From the NCBI GenBank assembly GCA_947573555.1, contig CANPFO010000005.1:1-48917 (forward strand): 48,917 nucleotides of DNA, in the 5' to 3' direction. Under the pieces are notes generated by a model that made no database searches, was not told the DNA's origin, and worked only from the letters and a program-made list of their open reading frames with translations. This document shows, piece by piece, positions 34,577-41,874 of the stretch. This DNA is from an uncultured Clostridium sp. (GTDB lineage: Bacteria > Bacillota > Clostridia > TANB77 > CAG-508). Made by a program: the position numbers and the translations under genes. Numbering within the stretch: the first letter of the stretch is position 1; the number at the start of each line of letters is the position of its first letter.

Positions 34577-35017
34577 ATGATATCAAAAGCATTAGAAGAA
34601 TATTTAAAAACAATGTATATATTAAAAAAACAAAACGGAAATATTAGAGTTACGGACATTGCAAAAAAAATGAACTGTACAAAGCCAAGTGTAAACAAAG
34701 CAATATATAATTTAAAAGATAATGGACTACTTAATTATGAATCATATGGAACAATAGAATTAACAGAAGAAGGAGAAGAATTAGCCAAAAAGATATTAGA
34801 AGCATATGACATAATTTATGTATTTTTAAAAGATGTATTAGAATTAGAAGAAGAAAACGCAAAAGAAGAGGCAGAAAAAATAAAATCTACAATATCTGAT
34901 AATACAATAAACAAATTAGCAAAATATGTTCACGAAGTTTTAGGATTAAGCAACTTAAACTGTAATTATGACATAAACAAAGAAAAATGTAGATGCTGTA
35001 TAAAAAGAAAAATGTGA
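34577..35017 (+). CDS. DtxR/MntR-like metalloregulator with C-terminal cysteine cluster
   Basis: 146-residue winged-helix protein: ALEEYLKTMYILKKQNGNIRVTDIAKKMNCTKPSVNKAIYNLKDNGLLNYE is the DtxR-type DNA-binding domain; the dimer region with DVLELEEENAKEEAEKIKSTISDNTINKL follows. The classical metal ligands (Glu/His/Cys) are only partly visible. A C-terminal tail has Cys at about 129, 138, 140 and 141 (C-x8-C-x-C-C), which could bind a metal or an Fe-S cluster. Position first in the suf operon with its own palindromic operator suggests autoregulated control of Fe-S assembly by iron or cluster status. Its TGA lies in a REP-like repeat. Confidence 0.8.
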   Translation: MISKALEEYLKTMYILKKQNGNIRVTDIAKKMNCTKPSVNKAIYNLKDNGLLNYESYGTIELTEEGEELAKKILEAYDIIYVFLKDVLELEEENAKEEAEKIKSTISDNTINKLAKYVHEVLGLSNLNCNYDINKEKCRCCIKRKM

Positions 35018-35044
35018 CAAAAAGGGACGCCCCCTTTGGCACAC
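35013..35044. repeat. REP-like palindrome, TGTGAC...GGCACAC type
   Basis: TGTGACAAAAAGGGACGCCC then CCTTTGGCACAC; near-match to the reverse complement of 18428-18460 and the outer part of 41677-41855. The TGA stop of the regulator gene is inside it. Lies between the regulator and sufC. Confidence 0.85.
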
Positions 35045-35063
35045 TTTATGAAAGGAAATTAAT

Positions 35064-35801
35064 ATGAGTAACAAAATATTAGAAATAAAAGATTTGTATG
35101 TAAATGCTGAAGAAAAAGAAATATTAAAAGGAATAAATTTAGCTATAAATAAAGGAGAAATACATGTAATAATGGGGCCAAACGGTTCTGGAAAAACAAC
35201 GACAGCAAATGCTATATTAAACAATCCATCATATAAAAAAATTAATGGAAATATTATATTTGAAGATGAGAATATAACTAATGAAAAAACAGATGAAATT
35301 GCAAGAAAAGGAATTTTTATGTCTTTTCAACTTCCAGAAGAAATACCAGGAGTTTCTGTTACGAATTTCTTAAAATATGCTAAAAACAAAATTACAGAAA
35401 AGCCTGTTAAAATTTTTGAATTTAAAGAAGAGTTAAAAAAATATATGGAAGAATTAAACATGAACTCGAAAAATATGGAAAGAAGCTTAAATGTTGGATT
35501 TTCAGGTGGAGAGAAAAAGAAAAACGAGATTCTACAAATGCTTGTATTAAATCCAAAACTTGCTATTTTAGATGAAACAGATTCTGGACTAGATGTTGAT
35601 GCAATTAAAACAGTTTCTAAAGGAATTGAAATGTTTAAAAATGAAAATAATGCAGTTCTTATTATTACTCATAATACTAAAATTTTGCATAGCTTAAAAG
35701 TTGATTATGTACACATTTTAGTTAATGGGAAAATTGTTAAAACGGGTAGCCAAGAATTGGCTAAAGAAATTGAAGAAAATGGATATGCTCAATATAAGTG
35801 A
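35064..35801 (+). CDS. sufC: SUF Fe-S assembly ATPase SufC
   Basis: ABC-type ATPase of the SufBCD scaffold complex. Walker A GPNGSGKTT at about 38-46; Q-loop FQLPEEIPGVSV near 92; signature FSGGEKKKNEI near 147; Walker B LAILDETDSGLDVDA near 170 and H-loop ITHN. The SufC-specific ETDSGLD and FQ-x-P-E-x-I-P-G are both present. Length 245 is normal. RBS GAAAGGAAA precedes ATG 35064. sufB follows after a 76-base gap containing a hairpin. Confidence 0.97.
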   Translation: MSNKILEIKDLYVNAEEKEILKGINLAINKGEIHVIMGPNGSGKTTTANAILNNPSYKKINGNIIFEDENITNEKTDEIARKGIFMSFQLPEEIPGVSVTNFLKYAKNKITEKPVKIFEFKEELKKYMEELNMNSKNMERSLNVGFSGGEKKKNEILQMLVLNPKLAILDETDSGLDVDAIKTVSKGIEMFKNENNAVLIITHNTKILHSLKVDYVHILVNGKIVKTGSQELAKEIEENGYAQYK

Positions 35802-35803
35802 AA

Positions 35804-35831
35804 ATGCTAGCTGAAATAAATCAGCTAGCAT
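35804..35831 (+). promoter_or_regulatory. Perfect hairpin in the sufC-sufB gap
   Basis: ATGCTAGCTGA, loop AATAAA, TCAGCTAGCAT: 11-bp perfect stem three bases after the sufC stop. No U-run follows, so it is more likely an mRNA-stability or processing element than a terminator. Confidence 0.7.
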
Positions 35832-35880
35832 AGAGATACATAAGGTATTTCTTAAAAAAATTATACGGAAGGAATTTTTG

Positions 35881-37272
35881 ATGATGTCAAAAACAAATAT
35901 AGATGAAATAAACAGAAGTATATATGATATAAAAAACGAAGATAAATATGACTTTAAAATAAAAAAAGGTTTAACACCTGAAATAATAGAAGAAATATCA
36001 AAACAAAAAAATGACCCGAAATGGATGAAAGAATTTAGATTAAAAGCATTAGAAGTTTATAATAAGTTAGAACTTCCAACATGGGGGCCAGACTTATCAG
36101 AACTAAATATGAATGAGCTAGCAACATATGTGAAACCCAAAACAAGACTTTCAAATTCATGGGAAGATGTACCAGAAGATATAAAAAATACATTTGACAG
36201 ATTAGGAATACCAGAAGCAGAAAAAACATCTTTAGCAGGAGTAGGAGCACAGTATGACTCAGAAGTAGTTTACCATAGTATGAAAGAAGACTTAATAAAA
36301 CAAGGAGTAATCTATACAGATATGGAAACAGCAGTAAGAGAATATCCAGAGCTAGTAAAAGAACATTTTATGAAATGTGTTCCAGTATATGATCACAAAT
36401 TTGTAGCACTACACGGAGCAGTTTGGTCAGGAGGTTCATTTGTATATGTACCAAAAGGAGTAAAGGTAGATATACCATTACAATCATATTTTAGACTAAA
36501 CTCACCAGAATCAGGACAATTTGAACATACATTAATTATAGTTGATGAAGGAGCATCACTTCATTTTATAGAAGGATGTTCAGCGCCAAAATATAATAAA
36601 GTAAATCTTCATGCTGGTTGTGTTGAATTATATGTAAAAGAAAATAGCTATCTAAGATATTCAACAATAGAAAACTGGTCAAAAAATATGTTAAACTTAA
36701 ATACCAAAAAAGCAATTGTAGGAAAAAATGCAAAAATGGATTGGGTATCTGGCTCATTTGGATCAAAAATATCAATGTTATATCCAATGAGTATACTAAA
36801 TGGAGAAGGATCAAAAACAGAATTTACAGGAATATCATTTGCGGGAGTAGGACAAAATTTAGATAATGGATTTAAAGTTATTCATAATGCACCTAATACA
36901 TCAAGTGTTGTCAACGCAAAATCAATATCTAAAAATGGTGGCAAATGTACATATAGAAGTTTAGTTAGAATAAACGAAAATGCTAAAAATTCTAAATCAT
37001 CAGTATCATGCGACTCATTAATGTTAGATGACATATCAATTTCAGACACAATACCAACAAATGATATAAGAACAGATGAAGTGGAATTTTCACATGAAGC
37101 TAAAATTGGAAAAATAAGTGACAAAACAATATTTTATTTAATGAGTAGGGGATTATCAGAAGAAGATGCAAAAGCAATGATTGTCAGAGGATTTGCACAT
37201 CCTATTGCTAAAGAATTGCCAGTGGAATATGCAGTGGAAATGAATAACCTTATAAATTTAGAATTAGAATGA
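35881..37272 (+). CDS. sufB: Fe-S cluster assembly protein SufB
   Basis: Core SUF scaffold that builds clusters with SufC and SufD. Features typical of SufB: KNDPKWMKEFRLKALE near residue 40, PVYDHKFVALHGAVWSGGSFVYVPKGVKVDIPLQSYFRLN near 165, HFIEGCSAPKYNKVNLHAGCVELYVKE near 222, and the C-terminal ETDEVEFSHEAKIGKISDKTIFYLMSRGLSEEDAKAMIVRGF equivalent (RTDEVEFSHEA...). 463 residues. Start ATG 35881 or 35884, RBS GGAAGGA. It precedes sufD, separated by a pair of inverted REP-like repeats. Confidence 0.97.
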   Translation: MMSKTNIDEINRSIYDIKNEDKYDFKIKKGLTPEIIEEISKQKNDPKWMKEFRLKALEVYNKLELPTWGPDLSELNMNELATYVKPKTRLSNSWEDVPEDIKNTFDRLGIPEAEKTSLAGVGAQYDSEVVYHSMKEDLIKQGVIYTDMETAVREYPELVKEHFMKCVPVYDHKFVALHGAVWSGGSFVYVPKGVKVDIPLQSYFRLNSPESGQFEHTLIIVDEGASLHFIEGCSAPKYNKVNLHAGCVELYVKENSYLRYSTIENWSKNMLNLNTKKAIVGKNAKMDWVSGSFGSKISMLYPMSILNGEGSKTEFTGISFAGVGQNLDNGFKVIHNAPNTSSVVNAKSISKNGGKCTYRSLVRINENAKNSKSSVSCDSLMLDDISISDTIPTNDIRTDEVEFSHEAKIGKISDKTIFYLMSRGLSEEDAKAMIVRGFAHPIAKELPVEYAVEMNNLINLELE

Positions 37273-37406
37273 GACAGTTGGGACAGGTTTTGTTTGTCTC
37301 ACAAAAAGCTCAGAAAAAGTCAAAAAATAGAATATTACTAAAATTACAAATAATAACAAAATATGACAAAAAAGTGAGACAAACAAAACCTGTCCCATTT
37401 GTCTCA
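37270..37406. repeat. Two REP-like palindromes in inverted arrangement (BIME-like)
   Basis: Copy 37270-37301 (TGAGACAGTTGGGACAGG...GTCTCA) and copy 37375-37406 are reverse complements of one another over about 32 bases, 73 bases apart, so the whole gap between sufB and sufD can fold into one large stem. The TGA of sufB is in the first. Same family as 15645-15676 and 38485-38516. Confidence 0.85.
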
Positions 37407-37419
37407 GAAAGGGAAAATG

Positions 37420-38487
37420 ATGATTAATTTAAAATTAAATGAAACACCTGTTAGAACATCCAGAAATTTTAATATAAATAATATTAAATTAGAAAACATT
37501 GATATTCCAAAAGAAATAAAAAACTTCGAAAACATGATGATAACAGGAGAGGACTTAAAAATAGATTGTAATACAAGCAATATAAAATTAGCATATGGAA
37601 TAAGTGAATATTTTACAAATCAAGTAAAAGAGCAAGCAAATAGAAAAATTAGATTAGAGCTTTCAAACAAATCAGTCAAATCAAAGACTTCTCAAATGGT
37701 TGAATTTAAATTTGATAAAGAGAATTTATCATTAATAGAAGATATAGAAATTATTGCGAATGAAAGTTCAAAATCGACTATTATAGTAAAATATTTGAGT
37801 GATGAAAATATAGAAGCTTATCATAATGGAATTATAAGGATAACAGCTAAAAGAAATTCAGAGATTAATATAATATTAGTTAATTTGATGAATACAAAAT
37901 CAAATAATTTTATGGCTATCGAAAATAATGTAGAAAAAGAAGCAAAGATAAATTATTACATAGTAGATTTTGGCGGAAAGAATAGTATTACAAATTATTA
38001 TTCAAATTTATTAGGTGATAAATCTGAGAATATTTTAAATACAATTTACTTAGGAAGACAAGATCAGCTATTTGATTTGAATTATATTGGGGAACTAAGA
38101 GGAGAAAAGTCTAATATAGATATAGATGTTCAAGGGGCTTTAAAAGATAAGGCTAAAAAACATTTTAAGGGTACAATTGATTTTAAAAAAGGTTGTAAAA
38201 AAGCAAAAGGAAATGAAAATGATTCGTGTATGTTGCTATCAGATACTGCTAGGTCACTTGCTTTACCAATGCTTTTATGTTCAGAGGAAGATATTGAAGG
38301 AAATCATAGTAGCTCAGTAGGAAAAGTTGGCGAGAAAGAGTTATTTTATATTATGAGTAGAGGTTTTGAACTTAAAGAGGCTATGAAGTTAATGGTTAGA
38401 GCTAAATTTAATAAAATATTGCAAAATATTAAAGATGAGAATTTGAAGGAAGATATTTTGCATGAAATTGATAGTCGATTAAATTGA
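37420..38487 (+). CDS. sufD: Fe-S cluster assembly protein SufD
   Basis: SufB paralogue that completes the SufBC2D complex and helps iron entry. The right-handed beta-helix core is less conserved; the C-terminal family signature is HSSSVGKVGEKELFYIMSRGFELKEAMKLMVRAKFNKIL. 355 residues. Start ATG 37420 has AAAGGG six bases upstream; ATG 37417 is possible, and the earlier TTG at 37399 lies in the REP. SufS follows after a REP-like repeat that includes this gene's TGA. Confidence 0.9.
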   Translation: MINLKLNETPVRTSRNFNINNIKLENIDIPKEIKNFENMMITGEDLKIDCNTSNIKLAYGISEYFTNQVKEQANRKIRLELSNKSVKSKTSQMVEFKFDKENLSLIEDIEIIANESSKSTIIVKYLSDENIEAYHNGIIRITAKRNSEINIILVNLMNTKSNNFMAIENNVEKEAKINYYIVDFGGKNSITNYYSNLLGDKSENILNTIYLGRQDQLFDLNYIGELRGEKSNIDIDVQGALKDKAKKHFKGTIDFKKGCKKAKGNENDSCMLLSDTARSLALPMLLCSEEDIEGNHSSSVGKVGEKELFYIMSRGFELKEAMKLMVRAKFNKILQNIKDENLKEDILHEIDSRLN

Positions 38488-38516
38488 GACAATTGGGACA
38501 GTCACAATTTGTCTCA
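38485..38516. repeat. REP-like palindrome between sufD and sufS
   Basis: TGAGACAATTGGGACAGTC...TTTGTCTCA, including the sufD stop. Followed at about 38533-38548 by a small hairpin ATGTC/GACAT with loop GAAAAT, a downstream extension partly shared by the 15645 copy. Confidence 0.8.
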
Positions 38517-38607
38517 TAAAATTGTAGAAGAATGTCGAAAATGACATTGAAAAAGTTTACGATGGAAAGAAATTCAAATACATATACAAAGATGAAGGGA
38601 TAGATAA

Positions 38608-39831
38608 ATGAGTATAGAAAAAATAAGAAAAGATTTTCCACTTTTATTAAATAATAAAATAACATACTTGGATAGTGGAGCGACTACACAAAAGCCAATA
38701 CAAGTGATAGAGGCGGTAGAAGAGTTTTATAGAAAATACAATGCAAATATACATAGAGGAGCATATTCTTTAAGTATGGAAGCAACAGAAGTTTATGAAA
38801 ATACAAGAACCAAAATTGCAAAATTTATAAACGCTAAAAGTGATGAAGAAATTATATTTTCTAAAAATGCAACAGAAAGCTTAAACTTAATTGCATATTC
38901 TTATGGAATGGATAATTTAAAAAAAGATGATGAAGTTGTAATTTCAATTATGGAACATCATTCTAATTTAGTACCTTGGCAAAAGGTAACTAAATCAACA
39001 GGAAGTAAATTGAAATATATGTACATAAATGATGAGTTTGAGTTATCTGATGAAGAAATAGAGAGCAAAATAACAGATAAGACAAGAATAGTAGGAATTA
39101 CACATATTTCAAATGTCCTTGGAACAATAAATGATATAAAAAAAATAATAAAATATGCACATAAAAAAGGTGCAATTGTAGTAGTTGATTGTTCCCAAAG
39201 TATTCCTCATATGAAAATTGATGTACAAGACTTAGATGCAGATTTTTTAGTTTTTTCGGGACATAAGATGCTTGCACCACTAGGAATAGGTGTATTATAT
39301 GGAAAAAGAGAGATGTTGAATAAAATGAATCCATTTTTGATGGGGGGAGATATGATTGAGTATGTGTATGAACAAGATACAACATTTGCACCACTTCCAA
39401 ATAAATTTGAAGCTGGTACTCAAAATATAGAAGGAGTAGTCGGTTTAGGTGCTGCAATTGACTATATAGATAACTTAGGATATGATAAAATAAAAGAACT
39501 AGAAAAAAATATTGTAGAATATGCAAGACAAGAATTATCAAAATTAGATTATATAAAATTATATATGACGCCTAATGAAGAGAATCATTCAGGAGTAATA
39601 TCTTTTAATATAAAAGGTGTACACCCACATGATGTAGCAAGTATATTAGATTCAGAAGGTGTATGTGTACGTTCTGGAAATCATTGTGCACAACCACTTA
39701 TGAGATTTATTGGAATAGATTCAACTTGCAGGGCGAGTTTCTGTTTTTATAATACGAAAGAAGATGTAGATAAATTAATTAATGCATTAGAAAAAGCATA
39801 CAATATGTTTAAGAAATATATTATAAAGTAA
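38608..39831 (+). CDS. sufS: Cysteine desulfurase SufS
   Basis: PLP enzyme releasing sulfur from cysteine as a persulfide for SufU and tRNA thiolation. N-terminal YLDSGATTQKP near residue 19; PLP Lys in FSGHKMLAPLGIGVLYG near 217; catalytic Cys in VRSGNHCAQPLMRF near 360 with the class II spacing. Length 407 is normal. ATG 38608 with GAAGGGA upstream. Next comes sufU, now 182 bases away because of a hairpin-element insertion. Confidence 0.97.
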   Translation: MSIEKIRKDFPLLLNNKITYLDSGATTQKPIQVIEAVEEFYRKYNANIHRGAYSLSMEATEVYENTRTKIAKFINAKSDEEIIFSKNATESLNLIAYSYGMDNLKKDDEVVISIMEHHSNLVPWQKVTKSTGSKLKYMYINDEFELSDEEIESKITDKTRIVGITHISNVLGTINDIKKIIKYAHKKGAIVVVDCSQSIPHMKIDVQDLDADFLVFSGHKMLAPLGIGVLYGKREMLNKMNPFLMGGDMIEYVYEQDTTFAPLPNKFEAGTQNIEGVVGLGAAIDYIDNLGYDKIKELEKNIVEYARQELSKLDYIKLYMTPNEENHSGVISFNIKGVHPHDVASILDSEGVCVRSGNHCAQPLMRFIGIDSTCRASFCFYNTKEDVDKLINALEKAYNMFKKYIIK

Positions 39832-40008
39832 AAGAAGGTGTTACTAGTTAATGCTTTAAAAAGAAGTTGCCAAAATAGTTGATATATGAATATTTCTTGG
39901 CAAAAACATAGCTGGGGTCTACCTATGGGTCTTTGCCGTCAAAATATTAATATATCAACTATTTTAAGTAATTAAATATAAAAAAGCATTAACCAGTAAC
40001 AAGAAGGT
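39832..40008. mobile_element. 161-bp hairpin element with 8-bp target duplication (copy 2), between sufS and sufU
   Basis: Element 39840-40000 runs GTTACTAGTTAATGC...GCATTAACCAGTAAC, flanked by perfect direct repeats AAGAAGGT at 39832-39839 and 40001-40008. Apex at 39902-39934 (CATAGCTGGGGTCTACC) is closed by GGCAAA/TTTGCC. Removing the element and one duplicate leaves a normal tight sufS-sufU junction with AAGAAGGT as the sufU RBS. Confidence 0.93.
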
Positions 40009-40013
40009 AAGAA

Positions 40014-40445
40014 ATGGAAGATTTAACAGATGTTTATAATGAGCTAATAATGGAACACAGTATGAATTCATACAACAAAAAGAAATTAGAAAAAGCAGAT
40101 TGCTCAAGGATGGGACATAACCCAAATTGTGGAGATGAAATAACACTAGAAATAAAACTAGATGGAAATATAATTGAAGATATGGCTTTTAGTGGACATG
40201 GGTGTGCGATATCTCAGGCTTCTACATCAATAATGATAGATACATTAAAAGGAAAAACTATAGATGAAGCAAAAGAAATAATTAAAACATTTATAGAAAT
40301 GATAAAAAGAGAAATAAAAGATGAAGAACAACTAAGAAAATTAGAAGATGCAATTGCTTTTAAAAATGTATCAAATATGCCTGCTAGAGTAAAATGTGCA
40401 TTACTTGCTTGGCATACAATAGAAGATATGATAAATAAAAAATAA
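40014..40445 (+). CDS. sufU: SufU zinc-dependent sulfurtransferase/scaffold-type protein
   Basis: Accepts persulfide sulfur from SufS in Gram-positive bacteria. Zinc/cluster ligands: ADCSRMGHNPNCGDE (Cys at about 30 and 39), GHGCAISQASTSIM (Cys about 64) and PARVKCALLAW (Cys about 126), with the Asp in NCGDE. 143 residues is normal. The N-terminal DVYNELIMEHSMN and K-x-x-x-x-ADC fit SufU rather than IscU. RBS AAGAAGG is the right-hand target duplication of the inserted hairpin element. Confidence 0.95.
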   Translation: MEDLTDVYNELIMEHSMNSYNKKKLEKADCSRMGHNPNCGDEITLEIKLDGNIIEDMAFSGHGCAISQASTSIMIDTLKGKTIDEAKEIIKTFIEMIKREIKDEEQLRKLEDAIAFKNVSNMPARVKCALLAWHTIEDMINKK

Positions 40446-40467
40446 AAAATCAAATGGAGGAAAATAT

Positions 40468-41175
40468 ATGAAAGAAGCTTTAGCATTGTTTTCAGGAGGA
40501 AAAGATTCTTTTTTGGCAACTTTATTAATGATAGAAAAAGGATATAAAGTCAATCTTGTTACTTATGAAAATGGATGTGGATTAAAAGCAACTAATGCAT
40601 TACATACTGCCAAAAGAATACTAAAAAAATATGGAAAAGAAAAAGTTAATATTATAGGAATAAAAAATACAGAATCAATATGGAGAGAGTTCATATATCC
40701 ATATTATAATTTGAAAACAAGTGATATTTTAGAATTATATGGAGAAGTTCCAATATCTCAATTTAATTGTTTATCATGTAGAATGGCAATGTATGTGGTG
40801 TCTATAATTATATGCCTTAAAAATAATATTGATACAGTTGTTGATGGAGCTAGAAAAAGTCAATTATTTGCAATAGAGCAAAATGAATTATTAGAAAGAT
40901 TTGAAAAACTTTTTAAAGAATATAATATAAAAATGATGTATCCATTAAAAGATTTCGAAGATGATTATGAATTAAAAAATCAATTACTAATAAGAGGATT
41001 TGTACCTAAAACGATAGAGCCTCAATGCTTATTAGGATTACCATTGAAAAAAGATGAAATAGATAATGAAATAATAAGTTCAATTTTAAATGTATATGAA
41101 AAATTATTAAAAGATAAATCTAAAAATTTAATACAAAAATATAGAAATATAGAAATATCAGGAGAATATATATAA
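40468..41175 (+). CDS. PP-loop ATP-pyrophosphatase, possible tRNA or sulfur-transfer enzyme
   Basis: 235 residues. PP-loop SGGKDS at residues 9-14 marks an adenylating enzyme (MnmA, TtcA, ThiI, QueC class). Cysteines: NGCGLK near 33, FNCLSCRMAMY near 103 (C-x-x-C), PQCLLG near 184. VDGARKSQLFAIEQNELLERF follows the CxxC. The pattern recalls the COG2117 group ('predicted subunit of tRNA thiolase'), but that is a tentative reading. RBS TGGAGG precedes ATG 40468, 22 bases after sufU, and its stop overlaps the next start (TAATG), so the two encode an obligatory pair. Confidence 0.8.
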   Translation: MKEALALFSGGKDSFLATLLMIEKGYKVNLVTYENGCGLKATNALHTAKRILKKYGKEKVNIIGIKNTESIWREFIYPYYNLKTSDILELYGEVPISQFNCLSCRMAMYVVSIIICLKNNIDTVVDGARKSQLFAIEQNELLERFEKLFKEYNIKMMYPLKDFEDDYELKNQLLIRGFVPKTIEPQCLLGLPLKKDEIDNEIISSILNVYEKLLKDKSKNLIQKYRNIEISGEYI

Positions 41176-41681
41176 TGGATAATAGAAGCACAAAGTTTGT
41201 ATTAGTACCATTTTGTTTAATGGCACAAGCATATCAAGCGCAAGGAATTGTAAAATATGAATGGAAAGCATCAATCAAACCTTTTATGGAATTGTTGATT
41301 GAAAATAACATTAATATTATTCAAATGCCTTGTGCAGAAGCAACTTATAATAATAGTTTAATACGAGAACCAAAAGGGATAAAAAAATACGATACAAAAG
41401 AATTTAATGAACATTGTGAAATTCTAGCAACTCAAGTTGCAACTCAAATTGAAAATATTTGTAAAAATGGATATGAAATATTAGCTATTTTAGGAATAGA
41501 ACAATCACCATCTTGTTGTGTAAACTACATATACACTAACAATGGAATGGAAAATAGAAAAGGCTTATTTATTGAAAAATTATATGAAAAAATAAAACAA
41601 TTCAATATACCAATAATAGGAATAAATAGAAAGTACATAAATAAATCGTTAAAAATGTTAAAAGATATAATAGAAATGTGA
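41175..41681 (+). CDS. Cys-containing protein, COG5418-like, partner of the PP-loop enzyme
   Basis: 168 residues. NINIIQMPCAEATYNN near residue 48, GIKKYDTKEFNEHCEILATQVATQIENI near 72 and AILGIEQSPSCCVNYIY near 103 (two adjacent Cys) followed by KGLFIEKLYEKIKQFNIPIIGINRKYI. This order matches uncharacterised proteins found in archaea and anaerobes (COG5418-like) as I remember them; it is also distantly like the DUF523/thiouracil desulfurase fold. It overlaps the PP-loop gene by one base, so a joint role is likely. The TGA lies in a REP-like repeat. Confidence 0.72.
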   Translation: MDNRSTKFVLVPFCLMAQAYQAQGIVKYEWKASIKPFMELLIENNINIIQMPCAEATYNNSLIREPKGIKKYDTKEFNEHCEILATQVATQIENICKNGYEILAILGIEQSPSCCVNYIYTNNGMENRKGLFIEKLYEKIKQFNIPIIGINRKYINKSLKMLKDIIEM

Positions 41682-41855
41682 CAAAAAGGGATGCTCCTAA
41701 TGCTACTTAAGTTAAGGTTAATGGCAATAATATATTAATATTTGAAGTCAAAGACCCATAGGTAGACCCTAGCTATGTTTTTGACAAAAATATTAATATA
41801 TTATTGCCATTAACCTTAACTTAAGTAGCATTAGGAGCATCCACTTTTGGCACAC
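41677..41855. mobile_element. REP-like palindrome split by a hairpin element (copy 3, reverse orientation)
   Basis: Outer halves TGTGACAAAAAGGG and CTTTTGGCACAC form the REP-like palindrome; between them, 41689-41743 and 41788-41842 are 55 bases of perfect inverted repeat. The apex 41750-41782, reverse-complemented, is CATAGCTAGGGTCTACC with closing stem GTCAAA/TTTGAC, the same as copies 1 and 2. No target duplication is visible because the ends merge with the repeat. Sits between the COG5418-like gene and mnmA. Confidence 0.88.
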
Positions 41856-41874
41856 TTTAAGAAAGAAGAAAGAT

